A stretch of 35,439 nt of DNA from an uncultured Lachnospiraceae bacterium (GTDB taxonomy: Bacteria > Bacillota > Clostridia > Lachnospirales > Lachnospiraceae). Shown in pieces: positions 7,553-15,005 of the stretch. The translations under genes and the position numbers were made by a program. The notes beneath the pieces are model-generated. The model saw only the letters and a program-made list of their open reading frames with translations. It was not told the origin of the DNA and did not search any database. How positions within the stretch are numbered: position 1 is the stretch's first letter; every line of letters begins with the position of its first letter. Location of the stretch: positions 1 to 35,439 of the forward strand of contig CANQYP010000007.1 in the NCBI GenBank assembly GCA_947628045.1, written 5' to 3'.

Positions 7553-7864
7553 AAATGATTCCTCCCTGTCCTTTTTTCCTTCAGCGCGAAGGTCGCCAGA
7601 ATCTCCTCCGCCCCGCGCGTCACATTGTACTATCCTCTTTTGTTTCTGTCTGCAATTTTAACAGACTTTCGGGGGAAATACAATGGTTCATTCAATCAGC
7701 CCGAGCCCCATACAGAATTACTCCATATCATCAGTGGTGCAGTTTGTTAATATGTGGCTTATACTTTCCAGGAATCTGATATTTCTCTTTAATCCACAAA
7801 CAATTAGTTGTGACAATTTTCTCAAATTCATATCCGGCAAATTCGACAGCCCAGACATTGATCT
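7553..7864. other. 312-bp intergenic stretch at the left border of the AT-rich insert
   Basis: Base composition switches from GC-rich to AT-rich near 7640, marking the border of the acquired ATPase/DUF4276 segment. Apart from the minus-strand gene remnant at 7731-7870 I see no RNA gene or clear terminator. A 61-codon plus-strand frame at 7683-7868 has no ribosome binding site and is probably spurious. Confidence 0.5.
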
Positions 7865-7870
7865 CTAAGC
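7731..7870 (-). pseudogene. Possible 3' remnant of an unidentified gene
   Basis: On the minus strand the frame ending with TGA at 7731-7733 reads protein-like sequence including NVWAVEFAGYEFEKIVTT and KYQIPGKYKPHINK, with no usable start. It abuts the end of the DUF4276 gene in another frame. I do not recognise the family. It could be the tail of a gene replaced when the neighbouring pair arrived. Confidence 0.3.
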
Positions 7871-8530
7871 AACTATTCTTTTTTCCAGCTCGTTTATAAA
7901 ATGCTGATAGCTCGGAGAATTATTTCCATGCAAACGTAAATATCTGCCTATTCGGTCCGCCCACTCACATTTCGCTTTTCCGATCTCTGTATATGCATTC
8001 CCGGCTTTTTTCCTGAGTTCAGATAATCCCTTCGGATAAACCATATCCGCCAGTACTTCCCAAGTCTCACAGATCGCATCCTGTTCATACTTTTTTATAT
8101 ACTGCATCTTTGCATTTGGATACGCCGTCCTGATTGCCTCCGCATCTCCTAACAGCCATGCCTCCATTTCCTTAATCGCTACACAGAAAGCATAGTCGCA
8201 CAAAACCATATTAGAAATCGCTGTATCTTCCAGTTCCTGCCTGAATTGCTGAATGTCTCTTTTATCGTTATCCAGAACAATAATCAGCGCGGCGTTCGGC
8301 ATCTTTTGCAGAGCTTTGCCGATTCCTCGCATATACCGTGGCAAATTATTCAGCAATTTCCCTGTCTTTTGTTGCATTGCATTTCCTTTCTTCTGCAAAT
8401 GACCGATTCCGGAAAAAGGCTTTACATTCCAGAAAATATCATTTCCCGTATATTGATCTTTCAGTTTGTCCATCACATGGTTCACCAGTATTTCTGTTGA
8501 TCTGTCTTCGATCAGAAATTGAAAATACAT
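7865..8530 (-). CDS. DUF4276 family Toprim-like protein, probable defence nuclease partner
   Basis: A 221-residue protein with the features of DUF4276. The N-terminal FLIEDRSTEI contributes the Toprim-type glutamate, LIIVLDNDKRD near residue 88 the D-x-D motif, KEMEAWLLGD near 130 is a family signature, and the C-terminal NSPSYQHFINEL ends it. Toprim folds coordinate metal for DNA or RNA strand breakage. Its ATG directly abuts the stop codon of the ATPase gene upstream (TAGATG) with GGAGG inside the ATPase's last codons, so the two are translationally coupled. The pairing of an AAA15/21-type ATPase with a Toprim-like partner recalls PARIS, AbiL and OLD-type anti-phage systems. Function is inferred. 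Confidence 0.8.
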   Translation of the reverse strand: MYFQFLIEDRSTEILVNHVMDKLKDQYTGNDIFWNVKPFSGIGHLQKKGNAMQQKTGKLLNNLPRYMRGIGKALQKMPNAALIIVLDNDKRDIQQFRQELEDTAISNMVLCDYAFCVAIKEMEAWLLGDAEAIRTAYPNAKMQYIKKYEQDAICETWEVLADMVYPKGLSELRKKAGNAYTEIGKAKCEWADRIGRYLRLHGNNSPSYQHFINELEKRIVA

Positions 8531-9766
8531 CTATACCTCCATACTTTCGAAATATTTGCTGTACCACATGTCTCCGACAGGTACCCCCTCTTCCGCCAAT
8601 TCCTTTACAAAGTCAAATTCTGAAGCCCTTTTTATTGTAGAATACCCTTCTGCATCCTTCATCAGCACCCAGACGTCATCCGGTCCTAATGCGTTGACAA
8701 AAAACGGGCTGTGTGTTGTAATAAACAGCTGTTTGGAGAACCCACTGCCTGCTTCCCGTTTCATCTCTTCGGCAAGCTCCCCCAGATAATGATGGTACAG
8801 CCCGTTCTCGGGCTCTTCAATAAACACAAGCTGACGCGGATTTTTTTCATGAAGCAATAAATAATAGGCAAAAAGTTTTAATGTCCCATCTGACATTCTC
8901 TGGGAATAAAAAGGTTCCGCAAATCCCTTTTCGTAAAACCGCAGCATCATCTGTCCATTCTCGAATTTTTTAGGCTCAATTTTCTCAATGTTAGGAAGCT
9001 TTGACTGTATTTCTTGCAAAATTTTTTCAAAATCCTTTTTATTTTCACGATACATGTATTGCGCTACATTATTAATGTTGCTTCCAATTCGATCCAAATA
9101 AGGCTGAGGCGCGGCAGTTTGTATGCGCCGCGCTGCATCCGGAGAAAAATAGCAAAGATACCAGCTTTTCAAAAAATCAAGGAATTTCTCAATACGATTA
9201 TACTGTTTCATCGCTCCTATAGTAACAATGCCTAGGCGGCGGAGATCAGACAGCTGTACCTCCTTTTTTTCCCCGATAATACTACCGTCATCATTCTGCC
9301 CTGCTTCATCGTCATTTCCCTCAAAAGCATATCCGTTGCCTTCCTGCAGATACATAAAGCTTCTCGGCCACCCATATTGCCCTACTCGCTGACGAAGTCT
9401 CTCCGACTTTACATAAGGGCGTCCTGTCTTATCCAAGTCAATTTCCAGTTCATACGTAATCGGTCTCGTATTTCTTGATTCCCTATAGTATAATTCAAAA
9501 GAAATCGGTTCCGCCGCACCTTGTGAAATCAGCTTTTCAAAACCGCCGCGGTTATTTGCATCACATGCCGCCTCCACGCCCATCTCGAGACAATCTGCTA
9601 TAAATCCAAACGCATCTGCCAGAGTACTTTTTCCGTTTCCGCTTGGTCCGATAATGGCAATCAAATTTCCCAAAGCTTTTTCCGTCTGTTTTGTTCTCGT
9701 TTTTCCCAATACAATATCTTTCAGTACTCCATAATTCTGAATTTTTATTCCTTCAATCTTTCCCAT
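8531..9766 (-). CDS. AAA_21/COG4637-like ATPase, partner of DUF4276
   Basis: A 411-residue SMC/ABC-like ATPase. It has Walker A GPSGNGKST near residue 42, an ABC-type signature region QRMSDGTLKLFAYYLL near 300, Walker B VFIEEPENGL near 325 and the H-loop ITTHSPFF. A middle region replaces the long coiled coil of SMC proteins. ATPases of this shape commonly act as the sensor or scaffold of two-gene defence systems. The start at 9766 is preferred over an upstream in-frame TTG because GGAGGG lies directly before the ATG. The gene is AT-rich relative to the flanking metabolic genes, a sign of transfer. Confidence 0.87.
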   Translation of the reverse strand: MGKIEGIKIQNYGVLKDIVLGKTRTKQTEKALGNLIAIIGPSGNGKSTLADAFGFIADCLEMGVEAACDANNRGGFEKLISQGAAEPISFELYYRESRNTRPITYELEIDLDKTGRPYVKSERLRQRVGQYGWPRSFMYLQEGNGYAFEGNDDEAGQNDDGSIIGEKKEVQLSDLRRLGIVTIGAMKQYNRIEKFLDFLKSWYLCYFSPDAARRIQTAAPQPYLDRIGSNINNVAQYMYRENKKDFEKILQEIQSKLPNIEKIEPKKFENGQMMLRFYEKGFAEPFYSQRMSDGTLKLFAYYLLLHEKNPRQLVFIEEPENGLYHHYLGELAEEMKREAGSGFSKQLFITTHSPFFVNALGPDDVWVLMKDAEGYSTIKRASEFDFVKELAEEGVPVGDMWYSKYFESMEV

Positions 9767-9839
9767 TTCACCCTCCAGCCACAAATAAGTGTTACAGTTC
9801 TGTAGTGCATCATTTGCGACAAAAATTCCAGATATTTAT

Positions 9840-9869
9840 ATTTTACCATACAACCAAAACAGTTTGCAA
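9840..9869 (-). promoter_or_regulatory. Candidate promoter of the ATPase/DUF4276 pair
   Basis: Minus strand: TTGCAA (9864-9869), 18-bp spacer, TAAAAT (9840-9845), about 75 bp before the ATPase start. Confidence 0.4.
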
Positions 9870-9890
9870 TCCCTAGGATAATATCAAGCC

Positions 9891-10901
9891 TCACCTCAGA
9901 TAATACTTCCGATACTCGCTCGGCGAACAGCCCCGATACTGCCGGAACACCCGGTTGAACGTCGAGATGCTCCTGAATCCCGCCTGATAGGAGATCTCCG
10001 TGACGCTCTTTTCCGAATCGGCAAGGAGCAGTTGGGCTCTCTTGATCCGCTGCAGCGTCAGGTATTCGACAAAATTGTAATTCGTGAATTGCTTGAAAAT
10101 ACGGGAAAAATAGCAGGCGCTGAACCCGGCGTGCGCGGCGGCGGATTCCAGCGTGAGCTCACGCTCGCAATTGTCGATGATGTAGCTACAGGCGTCGCTG
10201 ATCTTCTCGAAGGTTCTGGCGGCGCTGACTCTTTCGCTGCCCTTTCCGGCGCCGCCGTTTCCGGGGCTCGCCTCAGCCAACACCGTGTTCTTGATGTAAA
10301 TCCCGAAGTCCATGAACATTTTATACAGGCAGATTACCGCCTCCACCCCGGAGAACGTGTCCCGTTTCTCCTGAACAGAAAGCATCCGTCTGATGTGGTT
10401 CATGATCCGCCGGGCAAGCTCCGGCTGCTCCGAACAGGAAATCTGGTGGAAGGTTCGGAAAAAGTGAAAGAACGGCGTAAAATCCGGGAGCTCGTTAAAA
10501 AGTGTAACCGAGAACTGAAGTCCGGTCAGCCTGCCGCTCGTGTTCTCAACGATCTCGTGCATCTCGCCCGGCCAGATAAACAGGATATCCCCCGGACTCA
10601 GCCGATACACATCCTGGTTGATACGCAGGATCGGCTGATTCTCCGCCGCGCCCGCATGCCCATCCACGCTCATGCCTGTGTCCGCGCTCACGTCTGTGCT
10701 CATTCCTGTGCCCGCACCCGCGCTTGCATCCATGCTCACATCTATGCCCGCGCCCGCACTCCGTTCCGTCTCCTCCTGCATAACGGCGATCTCCACATGG
10801 TTATGCCAGTGGCGCGGAAAACTGCGCGGGAAATCCTCCGCGTCGATGACATTCACCGCCCCGTTATAGCTGATCGTCTCGTGCGTATTTCTTTTTTGCA
10901 T
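9891..10901 (-). CDS. AraC-family transcriptional regulator with interrupted cupin domain
   Basis: A 336-residue regulator with an N-terminal sugar-sensing cupin-like domain (HWHNHVEIAVM near residue 31, GDILFIWPGEMHEI near 105) and a C-terminal AraC double helix-turn-helix (LTLESAAAHAGFSACYFSR and the second helix set ending GCSPSEYRKYY). It is divergent from the GH10 xylanase and probably activates it in response to xylan breakdown products; this is inferred from position. Between cupin strands lies a low-complexity insert of about 45 residues rich in Ala, Gly, Asp, Ser and Met, not usual in the family. The start has GGGG 10 bases upstream. Confidence 0.9.
   Translation of the reverse strand: MQKRNTHETISYNGAVNVIDAEDFPRSFPRHWHNHVEIAVMQEETERSAGAGIDVSMDASAGAGTGMSTDVSADTGMSVDGHAGAAENQPILRINQDVYRLSPGDILFIWPGEMHEIVENTSGRLTGLQFSVTLFNELPDFTPFFHFFRTFHQISCSEQPELARRIMNHIRRMLSVQEKRDTFSGVEAVICLYKMFMDFGIYIKNTVLAEASPGNGGAGKGSERVSAARTFEKISDACSYIIDNCERELTLESAAAHAGFSACYFSRIFKQFTNYNFVEYLTLQRIKRAQLLLADSEKSVTEISYQAGFRSISTFNRVFRQYRGCSPSEYRKYYLR
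10655..10760. repeat. Low-complexity degenerate tandem repeat inside the AraC gene
   Basis: Degenerate 12- to 18-bp units built from words such as CTCATGCCTGTG, CTCACGTCTGTG and CTCATTCCTGTG, all in frame, encode the Ser/Asp/Ala/Gly-rich insert between cupin strands. It looks like slippage-driven expansion. Confidence 0.7.
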
Positions 10902-11084
10902 TTTTTGTCGTCCCCTTTTTCAAAAAATGTGACGTTCCAGTCTGTCCCGAACAGGCGCATTCCCCTTCCGCCCACTTTTTCCTTTCGGCGGACTCGCGTT
11001 TCTCCTACGCAAAGCTTACCGAATCTCTTTGGAAAAAGCAAGCAAAAAATGACAAAAAATAAGCAGAAACGGACAAAGCATAGT

Positions 11085-11113
11085 TAGTTTCCCTGTCCGA
11101 TAATCGTTATAAT
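11085..11113 (+). promoter_or_regulatory. Probable xylanase promoter, activator-dependent
   Basis: Perfect -10 TATAAT at 11108-11113 with only a poor -35 (TAGTTT at 11085-11090), as expected for an AraC-activated promoter. Upstream, ACAAAAAAT-like words repeat around 11043-11060 and could be regulator half-sites, though this A-rich run may be chance. Confidence 0.5.
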
Positions 11114-11189
11114 CTCTCTATAAATTTTGCCGTCTGACCAAGGGGCTTGCCGACAGGGCTCCGCAAGTATTCAGGAAAGGGGAACTCAC

Positions 11190-12491
11190 ATGAAAAGATA
11201 TGACGATCTGTCTCATCGAAAAGCAAAATGCCTGCTGCGCGTCGTGGACCGGCAGGGAAATCCCGTAGCTGACGCCAAGCTCCATCTGAAACAGACCCGG
11301 CACGAATTTCTGTTTGGATGCGGCGCGTTCGACCTTATGGCATACGCAAACTCCGCGGATATGGCAGCCGAGGGCGCGGACATGACCAATGCACCGGACG
11401 CGGCAGGCGAAACAGCTGGTTTGAAGGACCGCGCCGACAAATGGCTTGCTCTGTACAACTACGGCACGCTGCCCTTCTACTGGGGACGGTTTGAGCCGAA
11501 GGAAGGCGATCCGCAGACGAAAAGCCTGATGCGCGCCGCGAATTTCCTGCGCAGCCATAACGTGACCGCGAAAGGGCACCCGCTCTGCTGGCACACCGTC
11601 TGCGCGGACTGGCTGATGAAATATGACAATGCGACTATCCTGGAAAAGCAGCTCCGCCGGATCACCCGGGACGTGACCGCCTTCCGCGGAAAGATCGATA
11701 TGTGGGACGTGATCAACGAGGTCGTCATCATGCCCATCTTTGACAAATACGACAACGCCGTCACCCGGATCTGCAAGGATCTCGGCAGGGTCGGCATCGT
11801 CAAGGAGACGTTCGCCGCCGCCAGGGCAGCCAACCCCGACGCGCAGCTTCTGATCAACGATTTCAACACGTCCATCGCCTACGAGATCCTGATCGACGGC
11901 TGTCTGCAGGCGGGCGTGCCTATCGACACCATCGGGATCCAGTCCCATCAACACCAGGGTTACTGGGGCGCGGAAAAGCTGGAGGAAGTGCTGGAGCGCT
12001 ACGAGCATTTCGGGCTCCCGATCCACTTTACCGAAAACACCCTCGTGTCGGGCAGCCTGATCCCGCCCGAGATCGAGGATCTGAATGATTTCCAGGTCAC
12101 GGAATGGCACTCCACCCCCGAAGGCGAAGAGCGCCAGATGCGGCAGACCGAGGAAATGTACCGTATCCTGTTCGCGCATCCCCAGGTAAAAGCGATCACC
12201 GGCTGGGACTTCGCGGACGGCGCCTGGCTGAACGCACCCAGCGGCGTGATCCGCAGGGACAATTCCATCAAGCCTGTCTATGAGATGCTGACGCGCCTGA
12301 TCAAAGGAGAATGGTGGACAGACTGCGAGATCCGCACCGACGCGAACGGCTTTGCGAAGGCGGAAGGATTCAAGGGCGATTACCTTCTGGAACTGCCGAA
12401 TAAAAATGGCACGACAGTCGGGAGCGGAACACTGAAACTGACCGCCGGTCTGCCGGAGACGCAGATCACGCTGGATCCGAATACTCCCTGA
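11190..12491 (+). CDS. GH10 endo-1,4-beta-xylanase, intracellular
   Basis: A 433-residue glycoside hydrolase family 10 enzyme. A short beta-rich N-terminal part (residues 1-50) precedes the barrel. Visible catalytic features are HPLCWHT near residue 130-136, the acid/base glutamate in WDVINEV (about E177), QSHQHQGYW near 251 and the nucleophile in HFTENTL (about E282), followed by GWDFADGAW. There is no signal peptide or membrane anchor, so it should act on imported xylo-oligosaccharides. Residues 52-78 are an Ala/Asp-rich insertion. The ATG at 11190 is chosen because AGGAAAGGGGA lies just upstream. The divergent AraC gene is the likely regulator. Confidence 0.93.
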   Translation: MKRYDDLSHRKAKCLLRVVDRQGNPVADAKLHLKQTRHEFLFGCGAFDLMAYANSADMAAEGADMTNAPDAAGETAGLKDRADKWLALYNYGTLPFYWGRFEPKEGDPQTKSLMRAANFLRSHNVTAKGHPLCWHTVCADWLMKYDNATILEKQLRRITRDVTAFRGKIDMWDVINEVVIMPIFDKYDNAVTRICKDLGRVGIVKETFAAARAANPDAQLLINDFNTSIAYEILIDGCLQAGVPIDTIGIQSHQHQGYWGAEKLEEVLERYEHFGLPIHFTENTLVSGSLIPPEIEDLNDFQVTEWHSTPEGEERQMRQTEEMYRILFAHPQVKAITGWDFADGAWLNAPSGVIRRDNSIKPVYEMLTRLIKGEWWTDCEIRTDANGFAKAEGFKGDYLLELPNKNGTTVGSGTLKLTAGLPETQITLDPNTP

Positions 12492-12535
12492 CAGCCGACG
12501 TCTTCGGCTCGCGCTTGCGAAAGAGTTCCATTTAG

Positions 12536-13975
12536 TCAGACCACCTTCGGCGTACCACGCAGCACCTGCGCGCCGAAGGTTTCTTTTTCTCCCAGTTCCC
12601 GATAGGTCCGCATGATCAGGACCGCCGCAATCAGAAACGTCAGGAAATCAGACACCGGCATGGAATACAGCACTCCGTCCAGCCCCCAGAACAGCGGGAG
12701 CAGGAACGCGAATCCCACGCCGAAAACGACCTCACGAACCATCGAAAGCATCGTCGACGCTGCCGCCTTGCCCATCGCCTGAAGGAAGATGAAACACGCC
12801 TTATTGACACAGGCAAATACCACCATGCACAGATAGATGCGGAACGATCTGAGCGCAAAATCGGTGTAATACGCGCTCTCGTTGGCAGCGCCGAAAATAC
12901 CAATCAGCGCGCCCGGAAACGCCTCCACGATCACAAGCGCGACCGCGCCGACCGCCGCCTCCGCGACCAGCAGCCGAGTAAACAGACTCCGCACCCGCGC
13001 CTTCAGACCCGCACCCATATTGTAGCCGGCGATCGGGATACAGCCCGCCGCCATGCCCACAACGATCGAGATCACGATCTGGAAAAATTTCATGACGATC
13101 CCGACTACCGCCATGGGAATCTGCGCGTACTGCGTCTGCCCGAACACCGGATCCTGCGCGCCGTATTTGCGGATCATGTTGTTGATCGCCGCCATCGCGG
13201 CAACCAGAGAGATCTGAGATAGAAAGCTCGTGACGCCGAGCATCAGCGTCCGGCACACAATATTGCGGCTTAAACGGAAATCCGCTCTCGCCGGTTTCGT
13301 CAGTTTCATGTGCGCCAGATACCAGAGCGCCAGCAGCGCCGTCGCCACCTGACCGATCACCGTTGCGACCGCGGCTCCCATCATTCCCTATCTGAACAGA
13401 TAAATGAAGATCGGGTCGAGGATCACATTGATCACAGCGCCGAGCAGGGTGGAGACCATCGCAAATTTCGGCGACCCGTCCGCCCGGATGATCGGATTCA
13501 TCGCCTGTCCGAACATGTAAAAAGGAACCCCGAGCGAGATCCAGAAGAAATACTCCTGCGAGTACCGGAACGTCTCCGCGTTGACCGTCGCGCCGAACAG
13601 CGTGATGATCGGACGCGCGAAGATCAGATAGACCGCGCACAAGAACAGGCTGCCCACGACGACCAGAACGACCGAGTTCCCGACGCTTTTTTTCGCGTTA
13701 CCCGCCTCCCTCCTGCCGAGGCTCAAACTGACGAACGCGCAGCAGCCGTCTCCGATCATGACGGCGATCGCCAGCGCGATCACGGTAAGCGGGAAGACCA
13801 CCGTATTCGCCGCATTGCCGAACGACCCGAGATACGAGGCATTGGCGATAAAGATCTGATCCACAATGTTGTACAACGCCCCGACCAACAGTGAAATGAT
13901 GCAGGGAACCGCGTACCGGCTCATGAGCTTTCCGATGCGCTCACTTCCCAGATAATGATTTGTTTCCGTTTCCAT
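12536..13975 (-). pseudogene. MATE-family efflux transporter interrupted by one in-frame TAG
   Basis: Reading from the ATG at 13975 gives the N-terminal half of a MATE (MepA-like) Na+/H+-drug antiporter with its first membrane helices (YAVPCIISLLVGALYNIVDQ and a GDGCCAFVSLSLGR loop). The frame meets TAG at 13385-13387 and then continues with no shift into the second half (GAAVATVIGQVATALLALWY, CIPIAGYNMGAG). At the stop the context is IYLFR-stop-GMMGAA, where homologues often have a tryptophan, so TGG to TAG is the simplest cause. Total length without the stop would be about 478 codons, normal for MATE. TAG is an ordinary stop elsewhere here (glmM), so recoding is unlikely. The start follows AAAGGAATG. 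Confidence 0.85.
12544..12590 (+). terminator. Rho-independent terminator of the xylanase gene
   Basis: Perfect 9-bp stem CCTTCGGCG (12544-12552) with CGCCGAAGG (12571-12579), followed by TTTCTTTTTCT. It lies inside the 3' end of the convergent MATE gene, so the arms also encode its last residues. Confidence 0.8.
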
Positions 13976-14030
13976 AGTTTCATTCCTTTCCATACAAACG
14001 CCCTCTTTCTTTTATCTCTTTTAATCACAC

Positions 14031-14079
14031 AAAAAACGTGCGGCACTCAACTGGATTTACGCATCGAGTGCCACACGTT
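14031..14079 (-). terminator. Intrinsic terminator at the very 5' end of the MATE transcript (attenuator-like)
   Basis: Arms 14035-14048 and 14066-14079 pair over 14 bp with one G-U and a 17-nt loop. On the minus strand the stem is followed directly by a run of six T. It begins at the predicted transcription start of the consensus promoter next to it, so a 49-nt terminated RNA is expected unless read-through occurs into the MATE gene 56 bp later. Confidence 0.75.
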
Positions 14080-14085
14080 ACTGTC

Positions 14086-14114
14086 ATTATACGCAGAGAA
14101 TTTTCTTCTGTCAA
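14086..14114 (-). promoter_or_regulatory. Perfect consensus sigma-A promoter upstream of the MATE gene
   Basis: Minus strand: TTGACA (14109-14114), 17-bp spacer, TATAAT (14086-14091). Both hexamers match consensus exactly. Transcription should start near 14079. Confidence 0.88.
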
Positions 14115-14201
14115 AGGACGAATTGCACAAAAAACACGAAAACTGAATTCAATAAAAAGTGAGAGATTTCTGTCCATAGCTGAATACTATTACGTTCACT
14201 T

Positions 14202-14888
14202 TCATGAAAAAACATCTTTGGGTCTCGCATCCTTTGACTTCGCATATTCCGCCCCGACCTCAAAATGATATTTCACGATGCCGAGATCGACCTTGCTGAA
14301 AATTCCGCCTTGATCGGCGAAGGTCACACTGCCGTCTTCCTTCAGATCGATCAAAAATTTCTGCTGATTGATGGCGGTCGGCGCAAGAAGCGCCATCTCC
14401 ACCCCATAATTGAACCAGCACGGTTTCTCTCCGCCGGAAGCAATCACCTTCTCCGGCTCCTTTGACTTATGCTGCCTTCCCTGGTTCGCGCCGTAGCCTA
14501 TCGCGATCACAATGACCAGCCGCTCTCCTTCTCTCACCTCTGCGGGCACATTTTTTGCATTAAAAGTCCCCGCCCAGCAGGTGTTCAACCCCAGCCCCTG
14601 CGCGAAAAGCACGACCTGCTCGCCGTAGTATCCGATCCGCTCCTCCAGATCAGCCCCAGCCTTGCCGATACAGGCGATCACGCTGGGCGCGCTGCCGAGT
14701 CCCATAAATTTATTCAACACCCTGTTAAACGTCTTCCCCGCATCCGGGCAAAACTGCATATGCAGCCCGCCCGCCGCATTGCATTCCGCAATTTTTGCTT
14801 TCAGCTTCTCGACCTTGTCCGTCTCAATTGGCTTGTCCAGATAACTCCGGACAGAGTGCCGCGCCTTGATCAGTTCGATTGTGTTCAT
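14202..14888 (-). CDS. Nitroreductase family protein
   Basis: FMN-dependent oxidoreductase of the nitroreductase fold, 228 residues. The N-terminal ARHSVRSYLDKP motif contributes flavin phosphate contacts, with further family-like segments GLGLNTCWAG near residue 110 and MALLAPTAINQQ near 175. The electron acceptor is unknown. The start at 14888 (MNTIEL) is chosen over an upstream ATG at 14990 because GAGGTG precedes it and the family begins here. An 18-bp palindrome 22-39 bp upstream may be its operator. Confidence 0.9.
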   Translation of the reverse strand: MNTIELIKARHSVRSYLDKPIETDKVEKLKAKIAECNAAGGLHMQFCPDAGKTFNRVLNKFMGLGSAPSVIACIGKAGADLEERIGYYGEQVVLFAQGLGLNTCWAGTFNAKNVPAEVREGERLVIVIAIGYGANQGRQHKSKEPEKVIASGGEKPCWFNYGVEMALLAPTAINQQKFLIDLKEDGSVTFADQGGIFSKVDLGIVKYHFEVGAEYAKSKDARPKDVFS

Positions 14889-14909
14889 GATGCACCTCAC
14901 TTCAATAAT

Positions 14910-14927
14910 AATGAAAAGTTTTTCATT
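14910..14927 (-). promoter_or_regulatory. Palindromic operator candidate before the nitroreductase
   Basis: AATGAAAA and TTTTCATT are perfect 8-bp inverted arms separated by 2 bp, located between the likely promoter region and the ribosome binding site. The regulator is not identifiable. Confidence 0.45.
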
Positions 14928-15005
14928 CAATAGTAATCGCTTTCGTCCAAAACAGTTCAATTTTGAGCGAAAAAACAATCCGTTGGGCAAAATTGTAACA
15001 TTGTA

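Noticed and set aside
10032-11087. 351-codon plus-strand frame opposite the AraC gene
   Set aside because: The reverse strand carries a convincing AraC protein; the plus frame is low complexity.
11118-12179. 353-codon minus-strand frame opposite the xylanase
   Set aside because: Antisense shadow; the plus strand has all GH10 catalytic motifs.
12801-13894. Alternative frames over the MATE locus on both strands
   Set aside because: Only the minus-strand frame with the amber codon gives transporter sequence.
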